From the NCBI RefSeq assembly GCF_018918185.1, contig NZ_JAHLPZ010000010.1, positions 62,001 to 126,000 of the forward strand: a DNA stretch of 64,000 nucleotides, in the 5' to 3' direction. The position numbers and the translations under genes were made by a program. Under the pieces are notes generated by a model that worked only from the letters and a program-made list of their open reading frames with translations, was not told the origin of the DNA and made no database searches. Positions 16,529 through 25,659 of this stretch are shown here, piece after piece; position 1 is the first letter of the stretch, and every line of letters begins with the position of its first letter. This DNA comes from Eubacterium sp. MSJ-21 (GTDB taxonomy: Bacteria; Bacillota; Clostridia; Lachnospirales; Lachnospiraceae).

Positions 16529-16613
16529 TCGCAAATCCCCAAAAGTGAGCGAGAGCGTGTCTGCATAGAATTGTATTTCTGAACAACTCACGATAAACTA
16601 TATGGATTTGCGA
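16529..16613 (+). repeat. Internally deleted copy of the hairpin element family
   Basis: Outer arms TCGCAAATCC (16529-16538) and GGATTTGCGA (16604-16613). After the left arm comes CCAAAAGTGAGCGAGAGCG, which joins the left spacer of the full elements (CCAAAGTG) directly to the conserved right core (GTGAGCGAGAGCG...TCTGC.TAGAA). The right 19-nt arm and 12-nt spacer are still present (16573-16603). Its missing partner arm would begin GTGAG, so a deletion between two GTGAG repeats explains the copy. It lies just ahead of the ribosome site of the next permease gene. Confidence 0.6.
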
Positions 16614-16626
16614 AAAGGAGGAATCC

Positions 16627-17907
16627 ATGAAATTTATCATGCATTTAACAATTCAAAATATCAAGCGTAGAAGAGCACGAACCATCCTGACCTTACTCGG
16701 CGTGATGATTGGTGTGGTAGCGGTTGTTTCCCTCTTATCGCTTGGAATGGGCGTGAAACGCGAACTCCTGCAAGGCTATGGAGATGATGCTTCGATTCGT
16801 CAGATTACCGTGCAGACACCGGAGAACAACCGGAACAAGAAAATGCTTCTGACCGATCATACTTTGGAGAAGCTTGCAAAGCTCGATAAGGTAGCGAATG
16901 TATATCCGCGTTATGAAGTATTTGCGAATATTCAGGTTGGACAATACACAGCCTATACGAATCTGGTTGGCATCCCCGCAGAGCAGTTATCTGCAATCGC
17001 ACTGACTGATATGTCCAGCCTGTCAGACCATGCCAGAAAGCCGGAGATGGTCATTGGAAATGCTATGGGATATATGTTCTTCCATGAGAGTACCATGTCC
17101 AGCTACCAGGATGGCGGTGGAGACCTGAACACATGGATTGGCGAAAAGGCGAAGGTTTCACTGGGATTTGATGAAAATGGGATTACAGACCGGCTGACGA
17201 TTGCAGGTGTGATGCAGGGGGATGCGGACGAGTTCAGCGAGCAGTCCCAGAGCATCTATTGCGATATTGATGTGCTGCGTTCCTATCTGAAGAAACATGC
17301 GGCACAGGGAAGTGTGTTGGGGCAGCCACTCGACAAGAACGGAAATGCATACACCTTGTGGGTATATTCAAGTGTGGTTGTTGAAGTCGGTAAGATGGAG
17401 GACGTAGAGTTTGTTGTAAAAAAATTACAGGATATGGGATATCAGACAACCAATATGAAAGAGTACCGCGATACTGCGATGCGGACAGTGCGGATGCTTG
17501 AGCTGCTGTTAGGCGGCATTGGACTCATTTCATTTCTTGTTGCGGCGATTGGTATCAGCAACACGATGACAACAGTTGTTTATGACAGGGTTGCCGAGAT
17601 TGGAACCTTGAAGGTACTTGGCTGTGAGAAGCGTGAATTGATGGCGATGATATTGCTGGAAGCAGGTATTTACGGACTTGTTGGTGGCGCATGTGGCGTG
17701 CTGCTGTCGTTGCTTTTTGGAAAGATTATCAACCGGATTGCTGTATCCGCATTGCTTTTAGAAGCAGGTACGAAGATCGCGGTGATCACACCGAAGCTTG
17801 CATTATCGGCAGTCGGAATGGCGATGGTACTTGGAACGATTGCAGGTTATTTCCCATCGCGATGGGCGGCAAAGCTTTCACCGCTCACTGCAATGCGGAG
17901 AGACTGA
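16627..17907 (+). CDS. MacB-like ABC permease
   Basis: 426 residues with the standard MacB layout: N-terminal helix (RTILTLLGVMIGVVAVVSLLS), a MacB_PCD extracytoplasmic domain (about 45-275), and a C-terminal FtsX domain with three helices (GIGLISFLVAAIGISNTMTT; LLEAGIYGLVGGACGVLLSL; LALSAVGMAMVLGTIAGYFP) plus the coupling motif EIGTLKVLGCEKRELM. It is the second permease of the operon, with the ATPase and CARDB-like protein upstream. A GGATT/AATCC pair flanks its AAGGAGG ribosome site, so local structure may affect initiation. Confidence 0.93.
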   Translation: MKFIMHLTIQNIKRRRARTILTLLGVMIGVVAVVSLLSLGMGVKRELLQGYGDDASIRQITVQTPENNRNKKMLLTDHTLEKLAKLDKVANVYPRYEVFANIQVGQYTAYTNLVGIPAEQLSAIALTDMSSLSDHARKPEMVIGNAMGYMFFHESTMSSYQDGGGDLNTWIGEKAKVSLGFDENGITDRLTIAGVMQGDADEFSEQSQSIYCDIDVLRSYLKKHAAQGSVLGQPLDKNGNAYTLWVYSSVVVEVGKMEDVEFVVKKLQDMGYQTTNMKEYRDTAMRTVRMLELLLGGIGLISFLVAAIGISNTMTTVVYDRVAEIGTLKVLGCEKRELMAMILLEAGIYGLVGGACGVLLSLLFGKIINRIAVSALLLEAGTKIAVITPKLALSAVGMAMVLGTIAGYFPSRWAAKLSPLTAMRRD

Positions 17908-18021
17908 TATAGAAGAAATGTGACGTATTATCTGAAATGGTGGTGCGTCTTTTTCATATTGATGATATAATAACCAATATGGCTGGTAAATGATGATGTA
18001 ATATAGAAGGAATCGGGGATT

Positions 18022-18711
18022 ATGGCACATAAGATATTGATGGTGGAGGACGATTTCGCCCTTGCAATGGGAACCGAATATGCACTTACTTCGGAAGGCT
18101 ATGAGGTGGCAACTGCGGGAAATCTGGCACAGGCACGCGAGAAGTTTGATGACAGTATCGAGCTGGTGCTGCTGGATGTGATGTTGCCGGATGGAACCGG
18201 ATTTGAGTTTTGCAAGGAACTTCGGGAAAAGAAGAGCGATGTTCCCATTATTTTTCTGACGGCGGTTGCGGAGGAAGCAAATATCGTTCAGGGGCTGGAG
18301 CTTGGTGCGGACGATTATGTGACGAAGCCGTATCGGGTGAAGGAGCTGCTGGCACGGGTGGCAGTGAATATCCGGCGTTACGCACAGACAAGGCAGACAG
18401 GTAATGAAAATAGCAGTCGAGTCATGACATTTGGAGATACAACCTTCGACGGCGAAGCATTTGTACTCACACAGCACGGCGAGAGGCTTGATTGTACGAC
18501 GAGCGAGTTGCGTTTGCTGCGGTTTTTGTCGCAGCACCGCGGACAGGTAATCAGCCGGAATGCAATCATGGAACAGCTCTATGATATGGATGGGGAGTTT
18601 TTCGAAGATAATACTCTTTCGGTCTATATCAAACGGCTTCGGCAGAAATTAGGGGAAGATGGGGCTTATATTGAGACGGTACGTGGAATGGGGTACCGGT
18701 TCCGCAAGTAA
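18022..18711 (+). CDS. OmpR-family response regulator
   Basis: 229 residues. Receiver domain with phospho-acceptor D52 (LLDVMLPDG), acidic pocket ED at 9-10 and KPYRVKELL; the C-terminal winged helix ends ETVRGMGYRFRK. It pairs with the kinase gene 82 nt downstream. The location directly after the ABC exporter operon suggests the pair controls that exporter, possibly through the AGTGACA/TGTCACT site at 11.9 kb. An extended -10 (TGATATAAT, near 17963) lies about 55 nt before the start. Confidence 0.94.
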   Translation: MAHKILMVEDDFALAMGTEYALTSEGYEVATAGNLAQAREKFDDSIELVLLDVMLPDGTGFEFCKELREKKSDVPIIFLTAVAEEANIVQGLELGADDYVTKPYRVKELLARVAVNIRRYAQTRQTGNENSSRVMTFGDTTFDGEAFVLTQHGERLDCTTSELRLLRFLSQHRGQVISRNAIMEQLYDMDGEFFEDNTLSVYIKRLRQKLGEDGAYIETVRGMGYRFRK

Positions 18712-18793
18712 TTGTAAGTACATATGGTGCAGGTGATTCGTTTCGGAAGCAGATTGTAAAAATAGTTTGAAACGCATTGCTGCTGGATAATAT

Positions 18794-19831
18794 ATGCAGG
18801 TGAAAAGTTACGAATTACAACAATTTCATAAGCGATTTTTCTTATATGGCGGCATCGCATACAGCATATACGCCGTTTTTGTTGTGCTTGTTCTTTGGCT
18901 GCGCGGCTGGCAGATGTGGGTGACGCTGTTACTTGGCTGTCTGCTGCTTGGAAGTGCTTATGTGGCAGGGCGTCGTTCAATCGGCACTGTGAGCCGGGAG
19001 TTGCGGGCAATCGTCGAGATCATGAATCAGATTCTCGAAGCACCGGAGCAGGTTCCGGCAGAACCATATAAGCAGGGCGAGCTTGGAGAACTATATACGA
19101 ATCTGTACAAGCTGGTGCAGGCGTTAAAGGAGAGTAACCGCAAAGAGCAGGAGGAGAAAATCTTTCTGAGGGATATCATGTCGGATATCTCTCATCAGTT
19201 GAAGACCCCGCTTGCGTCGCTCACGGTATTCCTGGATCTTCTGTATGATGGACGTGTGCTAGATGTAGATAAGCAGAAGCAGATGCTTCTTGAATCGAAG
19301 AATCAGGTCAGTCGTATGGAGTGGATGGTACTGTCCATGCTGAAGCTTGCGCGAATCGAGGCGGGAGCTATCCAGTTTGAGAAGCATCCATGCAGCTTGT
19401 ATGCACTTGTGGCACAGGCGAAGGAGAGTGTGGCTTATCTGACGGAGAAACGCGGGCAGCACATTGACGTGCAGATCGACGAGAAACAGATGCTTGTCTG
19501 CGACGGGGATTGGCTGACCGAAGCAATCATCAACCTGCTTAAGAATGCATCGGACTATTCCGGTGAGCAGACGACGATCCATATCTGGACCGAAGACAAT
19601 CCGATGTACACGCGCATTTATGTGAAGGATGAGGGATGCGGCATTGAGGAGTCTGAACTTAAAAATATATTCAAGCGTTTTTATCGAATCAACAAAGAGG
19701 TCAATCCGAACAGTGTCGGCATCGGTTTGTCCCTGACGAAATCCATCGTTGAGGGTATGGACGGTAAGATTTCGGTACGAAGTGAGGTTGGAAGTTATAC
19801 GCAGTTTATTCTGACGTTTGTGCATACATAG
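18794..19831 (+). CDS. Intramembrane-sensing histidine kinase (BceS-like)
   Basis: 345 residues. Two membrane helices (about 16-37 and 40-58) are separated by only a few residues, so there is no extracytoplasmic sensor. This is the hallmark of intramembrane-sensing kinases that read the state of a partner ABC transporter. The H-box is SHQLKTPLAS with H134, then an N-box (IINLLKNASDYS), G1 (VKDEGCGIEE) and G2 (GIGLSLTKS). Together with the regulator and the FtsX transporter it looks like an antimicrobial-peptide detoxification module. The start lacks a strong ribosome site. Confidence 0.88.
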   Translation: MQVKSYELQQFHKRFFLYGGIAYSIYAVFVVLVLWLRGWQMWVTLLLGCLLLGSAYVAGRRSIGTVSRELRAIVEIMNQILEAPEQVPAEPYKQGELGELYTNLYKLVQALKESNRKEQEEKIFLRDIMSDISHQLKTPLASLTVFLDLLYDGRVLDVDKQKQMLLESKNQVSRMEWMVLSMLKLARIEAGAIQFEKHPCSLYALVAQAKESVAYLTEKRGQHIDVQIDEKQMLVCDGDWLTEAIINLLKNASDYSGEQTTIHIWTEDNPMYTRIYVKDEGCGIEESELKNIFKRFYRINKEVNPNSVGIGLSLTKSIVEGMDGKISVRSEVGSYTQFILTFVHT

Positions 19832-19952
19832 ATGTACTTGTGGGGATGTGTAAATATATCCAGATTCGAACAGAAAACAATTGAGTTATTCCAATCAAAG
19901 TGTTACACTTATAAAGAAATATAGCAGTAAAGTAGATAAATGAGGTGTAGAT

Positions 19953-20264
19953 ATGGAACAGACAGGTGGAAAGTGGATGTCTTTGATCGGGGCATACATG
20001 ATCGTAAAGGGAATTGTCAATCTGATATTGGGATTTTCGGTTGGAAATATTGTGACGCTGCTGATCAGTGGTGCACTTGCATTCCTGATCATCAAGGGCG
20101 TGCCATATATGAATTATGTGACCGGCGCGTATCTGGCGTTGATGAGCGTGATACATATCATCCCGAATATCCAGGGACATCATTGGTTTTATCTGGCAGA
20201 GGGGATTATTGATCTGGTTGCAGCGGTTGTGTTGTTCACAAGCGGAAGAACCAAGGAATCATAA
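19953..20264 (+). CDS. Small integral membrane protein, unknown function
   Basis: 103 residues with about three to four hydrophobic helices (IGAYMIVKGIVNLILGF; IVTLLISGALAFLIIKG; YVTGAYLALMSVIHII; IIDLVAAVVLFTSG). No family I recognise; the repeated small helices resemble HdeD/DUF308-type membrane proteins. The start has a GAGGTG site. It is followed by a terminator and stands alone. Function cannot be assigned. Confidence 0.75.
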   Translation: MEQTGGKWMSLIGAYMIVKGIVNLILGFSVGNIVTLLISGALAFLIIKGVPYMNYVTGAYLALMSVIHIIPNIQGHHWFYLAEGIIDLVAAVVLFTSGRTKES

Positions 20265-20275
20265 AACGAAAATAA

Positions 20276-20310
20276 AAACATGGAGGGAGCGAAAGTCCAG
20301 CCATGTTTTT
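20276..20310 (+). terminator. Terminator after the small membrane protein
   Basis: AAACATGG and CCATGTTT arms followed by a T run. Confidence 0.7.
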
Positions 20311-20451
20311 CGTTTCTTTGAAACCTGTTAGAGAGATACAGCTTCCATGTATGCGAGTATTGAATCGTTTTCAGAACAATAGTATGGAGTAGGAAAGCGA
20401 CTTTTCTATATAATGAAAATGGATAATTTATATAAAAACGGAGTGAATAAA

Positions 20452-21042
20452 ATGAACGAACGATTAGACAAACAGATGGAGTTTATCCGGGAGATTGACA
20501 AGGAGAAATTCATTACCCGGATGACGAAATTAACGGATGGAAAAAGGCGCGAAAATGATGCAGAACATGCATGGCATATGGCAATCATGACGATTCTGCT
20601 TTCAGAATATGCAAATGAGAAGATCGACGTGCTGCGGACGGTCACGATGCTTTTAATTCATGATCTGGTGGAGATTGATGCGGGCGATACGTATGCCTAT
20701 GACGAGGAAGGTAAGAAGACACAGGAAGTGCGGGAGAAGAAGGCAGCGGACCGCATCTACAACCTGCTTCCGGAGGATCAGGCAAAGAAGCTGTATGATA
20801 TCTGGCAGGAGTTCGAGGCGAAGGAGACACCGGAGGCGAAGTTTGCACGCGCAATGGACAACCTGCAGCCGATGATGCTCACTGCAAGTACGGGTGGATT
20901 TGACTGGAAGGACCGTGGCGTGCGTGCGGAGCAGGTAATGAAACGAAACGAGATTACACCGGAAGGCTCAAAGACATTGTGGGATTATGCGTACGAGAAT
21001 TTTGTCAAGCCGAATATTGAGAACGGGAATCTGCAATCATGA
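20452..21042 (+). CDS. HD-domain phosphohydrolase (YfbR-like)
   Basis: 196 residues from ATG 20452. Metal-binding residues of the HD superfamily are visible: H39 (AEHAWHMA), H70-D71 (LLIHDLVEID), E74 and a later D near 140 (ARAMDNLQPMM). This arrangement is typical of YfbR/YGK1-type 5'-deoxynucleotidases that hydrolyse dNMPs. An in-frame ATG at 20413 is rejected because a TATAAT box (20409-20414) overlaps it and GGAG lies 9 nt before 20452. It is cytoplasmic. Exact substrate is not certain. Confidence 0.88.
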   Translation: MNERLDKQMEFIREIDKEKFITRMTKLTDGKRRENDAEHAWHMAIMTILLSEYANEKIDVLRTVTMLLIHDLVEIDAGDTYAYDEEGKKTQEVREKKAADRIYNLLPEDQAKKLYDIWQEFEAKETPEAKFARAMDNLQPMMLTASTGGFDWKDRGVRAEQVMKRNEITPEGSKTLWDYAYENFVKPNIENGNLQS

Positions 21043-21140
21043 CAGCGTGAGAATCAAAATGTGCATGACATATGACTATCAGAGAATACGGAATCATAAA
21101 AGAAAAATAGAATTACTAGATATAATGGAGGCGAAACATC

Positions 21141-22544
21141 GTGTCCGGAGAGACAACAAAAAATAAGAAAAAATATGAGATTGATATGTGCAACGGTGCT
21201 ATCCTGCCGAAGCTGCTGGCGTTTACATTGCCGTTGATGTGTTCGAGTGTGTTGCAGCTTTTATTCAATGCAGCGGATATTATCGTTGTCGGAAGTTTTG
21301 CCGGAGATACGGCGCTTGCTGCGGTTGGAAGTAACACAGCACTCATCAATCTGCTGACAAACTTTTTCCTTGGACTATCGATTGGTGCAAACGTATTGGT
21401 TGCGAGGTTTTATGGTGCAAAGGCGGAGAAAGATGTGAGTGATACTGTACATACAGCGATGCTGCTTAGTGTGTTCAGTGGCATTATTCTGACGGTGGTC
21501 GGATGTCTGGGAGCCAGACAGATATTAATCTGGATGCAGACTCCGGAAGATGTGCTGCCGCTTGCGACAACGTATCTGCGCATTTATTTTATAGGTATGA
21601 CATCCATGATGGTTTATAACTTTGGCAGTGCCATCCTGCGTGCAGTCGGAGATACAAAACGACCTTTGTATTATCTGTCAGCGGCAGGCGTAATCAATAT
21701 TGGACTCAATCTGCTTTTCGTGATTGTGTTCCGGATGAGCGTGGCAGGCGTTGCACTTGCGACTGTGATTTCTGAGACAATTTCAGCGAGTCTGATCATT
21801 CGTTGTATGATGAAGGAGAAGGGGAGTATCCGGCTGACGTTGTCGAAGCTTCGCATCCATCCGCGGAGATTTGCGGAGATTCTGCGTATTGGATTCCCGG
21901 CAAGCCTGCAGGGAGTTATCTTTGCGATATCGAATGTCATTATCCAGTCGTCCGTGAATTCTTTTGGATCGACGGTAGTTGCCGGAAATTCTGCGGCAAG
22001 TAATATCGAAGGTTTCGTGTATGTATCTATGAATTCATTTTATCAGGGTACGATCAGCTTCACGAGCCAGAATGTCGGTGCTGGCAAATATGAGCGTGTA
22101 AATAAGATTTTGTTTACTGCGCAGGCATGTGTCATTGTGACCGGACTGGTGCTTGGAAATCTCGCAGTGATTTTCGGACATAACCTTCTTGGCTTTTATA
22201 CGAAAAGTGCGGTTGTTAAAGCGGCAGGAATGAACCGTTTAAAGATTATATGTACAGTTTATGCACTGTGTGGTATGATGGATGTCATGGTTGGTTCGTT
22301 GCGGGGACTTGGATATTCTGTGATGCCAACGATTGTATCATTGATTGGTGCCTGCGGGCTCCGGTTGCTGTGGATATTTACATTTTTCCGTATGTACGAT
22401 CAGTTTCATACCCCACGTTCTCTGTATCTGACGTATCCTGTGAGCTGGATTATCACAACATGTGCACACGTGATATGCTTTGTGATTGTGCGACGGAAGT
22501 TAAGCAGGCGGCTGAATTTCAGAACGGGACGAAGTGAGACATAG
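21141..22544 (+). CDS. MATE-family exporter (second copy)
   Basis: 467 residues, twelve predicted helices, two MatE domains (LLAFTLPLMCSSVLQLLFNAAD; RIGFPASLQGVIFAISNVI). It begins at GTG 21141 with a GGAGG site and is only distantly similar to the MATE protein at 6.0 kb. It has no local regulator. It probably exports a drug or metabolite with Na+ or H+ coupling; substrate unknown. Confidence 0.92.
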   Translation: MSGETTKNKKKYEIDMCNGAILPKLLAFTLPLMCSSVLQLLFNAADIIVVGSFAGDTALAAVGSNTALINLLTNFFLGLSIGANVLVARFYGAKAEKDVSDTVHTAMLLSVFSGIILTVVGCLGARQILIWMQTPEDVLPLATTYLRIYFIGMTSMMVYNFGSAILRAVGDTKRPLYYLSAAGVINIGLNLLFVIVFRMSVAGVALATVISETISASLIIRCMMKEKGSIRLTLSKLRIHPRRFAEILRIGFPASLQGVIFAISNVIIQSSVNSFGSTVVAGNSAASNIEGFVYVSMNSFYQGTISFTSQNVGAGKYERVNKILFTAQACVIVTGLVLGNLAVIFGHNLLGFYTKSAVVKAAGMNRLKIICTVYALCGMMDVMVGSLRGLGYSVMPTIVSLIGACGLRLLWIFTFFRMYDQFHTPRSLYLTYPVSWIITTCAHVICFVIVRRKLSRRLNFRTGRSET

Positions 22545-22663
22545 AAATATTCTGCATATATGAGGATGCTGACTATGGAAGTAACCGGAATTGTCAATGT
22601 GTATGCGGGAACTATTTTCGGGAATAAATAAGGTATAAATTTCTAAAATAAAGGAGACTTACG

Positions 22664-23305
22664 ATGAAACAGGGTATCATATTTGACATGGATGGCACAT
22701 TGTGGGATTCTGCGGATGGCGTCGCAAAGTCATGGACACAGGTAATTCAAAATGAGTATAAGAAAGATATGGTTGTCACGGAACAGGATATCAAACGTGT
22801 GATGGGGAAAACAATGGATGTGATAGGGGATATTTTTTTCCCGGAGCTTACTCCGGAGGGGAGAAAGACTCTTGTTGGAAAATGTGGTGACTGGGAGAAT
22901 GAATATCTTCGCAGAAATGGTGGTAAGCTGTTCCCGGAACTGGAAGATACGTTGAAAGCACTTAAAAAAAAGTATCATCTGTATATTGTAAGCAATTGCC
23001 AGAGTGGCTATATCGAGGCATTTCTGGACTATTATAATTTCGGACAGTATTTTGAGGATATTGAATGTTATGGGAATAACGAGAAGAGCAAGGGGGATAA
23101 TATCCGTTTGGTGATGGATCGGAATGGTCTGGAACAGACAATCTATGTCGGCGATATCCAGGGTGATTATGATGCGACCATGCAGGCAGGCGCTGCCTTC
23201 GTGCATGCGAAATATGGATTTGGAACGATCAATACGAAGGTTGCAGAAATCGAGAAGTTCAGCAATCTTCCGGAAGTGGCAGAACAGGTTTTTGCTGCAA
23301 TGTAG
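22664..23305 (+). CDS. HAD-family hydrolase (phosphoglycolate phosphatase-like)
   Basis: 213 residues. Motif I FDMDGTLWD has nucleophile D8 and acid/base D10. Motif II is YIVSNC, motif III lies around K (NEKSKGDN), and motif IV is VGDIQGDYD. A helical cap between motifs I and II gives the Gph/beta-phosphoglucomutase subgroup (C1 cap). Small phosphorylated metabolites are likely substrates. The start has an AAAGGAG site. There is no operon context to narrow the substrate. Confidence 0.9.
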   Translation: MKQGIIFDMDGTLWDSADGVAKSWTQVIQNEYKKDMVVTEQDIKRVMGKTMDVIGDIFFPELTPEGRKTLVGKCGDWENEYLRRNGGKLFPELEDTLKALKKKYHLYIVSNCQSGYIEAFLDYYNFGQYFEDIECYGNNEKSKGDNIRLVMDRNGLEQTIYVGDIQGDYDATMQAGAAFVHAKYGFGTINTKVAEIEKFSNLPEVAEQVFAAM

Positions 23306-23368
23306 TATGGATAAAAATATGTAGCGCATAGCGTTGAATTTTGATATGCCGATAAACATGGATGGCAG

Positions 23369-24190
23369 ATGGTTATGGAAGAAAATATAAAAATGAACGA
23401 AACAATCGGACAAGATATACAAATACAACGAGGAATATCCGGAAGTACGCTCAAGCTGATTGCTATGCTTACGATGCTGATCGACCATATCGGGGCGACA
23501 ATCGTGTTACAGCTTGTCTGGCGCAATCCGGATAATTTTGATGCGTTTGGAAATGTGCGTATGACAGGGATGGTTATCCTGTATTATATTTTGCGTGGAA
23601 TCGGCAGACTGGCATTCCCAATTTTTATCTTTCTGTTGTTGGAGGGATTTCGATATACACATAACCGGTTTTTCTATATTGGACGGCTGTTGCTTTTTGC
23701 GATTATTTCTGAAATTCCATTTGATCTGGCAGTGAATCTGCCGGTAAAGTTGATCATGAAAGGACATTTCCTCGAATTTACCAGTCAGAATGTATTCTTT
23801 ACACTGGCAATCGGCATGATTGTGCTGACGGTATTGGAGGGACTGCGAGTCATACAAATAGATACGATTTTGAAAACGATTCTGATCGTTGGCGTGATTG
23901 CGCTGGGGGCAGCACTTGCATATGCGCTGCATACCGATTATGGTGCGATTGGCGTACTGGCAATCTGTGCGGCGTATGGATTCCGGAATCAAAAAAAGGA
24001 ACTGCAGATGGCAGTTCCCTGTATTGTATTATCGGTATTAAACATGTCAGAATTATATGCGCTTGCGGATGCAGGCATTGTGCACTTCTATAATGGGAAG
24101 CGTGGCTTGAAACTAAAATGGGTGTTTTACATATTCTATCCATTGCATTTACTGATTCTTGCCGGCATCTGTGTTCTGCTTTTTAAATAG
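23369..24190 (+). CDS. TraX-family membrane protein
   Basis: 273 residues. After a hydrophilic N-terminus of about 25 residues come eight or so helices in the TraX pattern: GSTLKLIAMLTMLIDHIGAT, a GIGRLAFPIFIFLLLEGFRYTHNR block with the conserved RxAFPxF and a C-terminal YIFYPLHLLILAGI. TraX was first described as the F-pilin acetyltransferase; chromosomal Firmicute members are common and probably acylate cell-surface molecules. ATG 23375 is an alternative start. There is no conjugation gene nearby. Confidence 0.85.
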   Translation: MVMEENIKMNETIGQDIQIQRGISGSTLKLIAMLTMLIDHIGATIVLQLVWRNPDNFDAFGNVRMTGMVILYYILRGIGRLAFPIFIFLLLEGFRYTHNRFFYIGRLLLFAIISEIPFDLAVNLPVKLIMKGHFLEFTSQNVFFTLAIGMIVLTVLEGLRVIQIDTILKTILIVGVIALGAALAYALHTDYGAIGVLAICAAYGFRNQKKELQMAVPCIVLSVLNMSELYALADAGIVHFYNGKRGLKLKWVFYIFYPLHLLILAGICVLLFK

Positions 24191-24196
24191 AAACGA

Positions 24197-25456
24197 CTAT
24201 GCATAATTATTATACATCAGACCACTGTAAACAGATTGCGTATATGTTGCGGTCTGTTTTTCTTTTGCGTTCGGATATGTCACGATCAGGCGGTCGATAT
24301 ATGCGAGCGGATCTAAGGTCAGGCGATTCACTGCTTTTCCGATATCTGCGCGTAGACTGGAATTATCTCCAAACAACGTATTCAGTGTGTCATATGAAAC
24401 ACCATTTGCGAGCTCCGAGTCAAACTGCATACGGTGATCCTCGCCAACGGTGATGCCGATGGAGGCAAGCTGATCCTCGTGGCGTGTGACAATACCGGAA
24501 ATATCGTGATAGAGATTCCGGCTTCCGATGGAGGTTGGCTCACTCTCCTCCGAGAGGGTAACCAGCTGATTGTATGCGTCGGTAAAATTCGTCATCTGTG
24601 CGACAAGCAGACTTTTGTCTGGTGTGAACCGGACATTTACCGGAGTGTCCGTGACCTTATGAAAATCAAATTCCGCAACCTGATTGATAGAGATATGATT
24701 GGAAGCCGAGGTATGTACGAGATCGTCGATATAAAACCGCGCATTTTCCGGATAGGTTTGTACCTGATCGAGTCCGAAGGTATCGACCACACCTGCCCCC
24801 TGTTTCTTATCAAATGTAAAATATAAGGAAGAAACTGTCTCCGGAGTGCCTGTCTCCGCTGAGGCAAGCATAAGTGCACTTGTATTTCCTTCCTTTATAA
24901 TAGAAGCACGCACATCGATGTGTCTGCGGTTGATCTGATCGGCGAGCTGCTGCTGCAGGGACAGGTTTGTATCATCGCCGGAAACAGACAATGTAAATGG
25001 CAGATTTCCGTGCATCGTCTGCATGGAGAAGCTGTAGCTGCCGGGGGCGAGTGTTGTGCCGTCGGAGTCAAGATAAGCTCCAACATTAACCTGCTCGCTG
25101 GCAAGCTGGTCAATCTGTAATGTCATATGATCCGGGAGTTCACCGGATGCATGAGCACGAAAAGAACCAGATACCGCATCCGGATTGTCCGTGAAAATCT
25201 GCTTCTTCGTGTATAGCTCACTGTCCGGATTTGCAAGCTGGTCGGTGATGTCCCGCAAGGTCAACGCCTGTTCTTTGATATCAATCATGTGCGACTGTCT
25301 GGATTCTGAGAGGGAAACCAGATAGAGCGGTGATGACTGATTGTATCTGGAAATGCTGTTATAGACTGCTTTGAGTTCGGAAGCCTTGTGCGTACGTGTA
25401 CGACGTTTCGGTACGAGATCATGGTTTAAATAATTGTAAACTTGTGATATATTCAT
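24197..25456 (-). CDS. FliD-like flagellar hook-associated protein 2 homologue
   Basis: 419 residues on the minus strand. The central part (about 105-260) has the FliD domain pattern: ELPDHMTLQIDQLASEQVNV, then LAPGSYSFSMQTMHGNLPF and SLQQQLADQINRRHIDVRA. The C-terminal part (about 265-419) is helical, like the FliD coiled stalk (TNFTDAYNQLVTLSEES). FliD caps the flagellar filament and guides flagellin assembly. The N-terminal 60 residues are basic and atypical, and no other flagellar gene is near, so a divergent or specialised cap is possible. It has an AAGGAGGCC ribosome site and its own promoter. Confidence 0.65.
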   Translation of the reverse strand: MNISQVYNYLNHDLVPKRRTRTHKASELKAVYNSISRYNQSSPLYLVSLSESRQSHMIDIKEQALTLRDITDQLANPDSELYTKKQIFTDNPDAVSGSFRAHASGELPDHMTLQIDQLASEQVNVGAYLDSDGTTLAPGSYSFSMQTMHGNLPFTLSVSGDDTNLSLQQQLADQINRRHIDVRASIIKEGNTSALMLASAETGTPETVSSLYFTFDKKQGAGVVDTFGLDQVQTYPENARFYIDDLVHTSASNHISINQVAEFDFHKVTDTPVNVRFTPDKSLLVAQMTNFTDAYNQLVTLSEESEPTSIGSRNLYHDISGIVTRHEDQLASIGITVGEDHRMQFDSELANGVSYDTLNTLFGDNSSLRADIGKAVNRLTLDPLAYIDRLIVTYPNAKEKQTATYTQSVYSGLMYNNYA

Positions 25457-25500
25457 ATAAGAAGGCCTCCTTTCCCAATATAATGATTTTGTTATAATTA

Positions 25501-25529
25501 AATATATTATAAATATCGTAAAAATTCAA
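25501..25529 (-). promoter_or_regulatory. Promoter of the FliD-like gene
   Basis: On the minus strand TTGAAT, a 17-nt spacer and TATATT. It looks sigma-A-like; I see no sigma-28 (flagellar) consensus. It is divergent from the rpmG promoter. Confidence 0.5.
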
Positions 25530-25537
25530 CTTTTTCC

Positions 25538-25566
25538 TTGACTTTATATGCAGGTTTTGTTATTCT
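25538..25566 (+). promoter_or_regulatory. Promoter of the rpmG-secE-nusG-rplK-rplA cluster
   Basis: TTGACT, a 17-nt spacer and TATTCT. The leader then has a TCC-T9/A6-GAGGA hairpin (about 25587-25617) that could act as an attenuator. Confidence 0.65.
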
Positions 25567-25659
25567 AAAGCTTGCGATGGAAGAGGTCCTTTTTTTTTGC
25601 ACGAAAAAAGAGGATTCTATTATGTCATCTGTGAAAAATAAATATGGAGGTGGATAGTT

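Noticed and set aside
23369-24190. Conjugative element suggested by the TraX-like gene
   Set aside because: No relaxase, type IV secretion or integrase gene is in the window; chromosomal TraX-like genes are common in clostridia.
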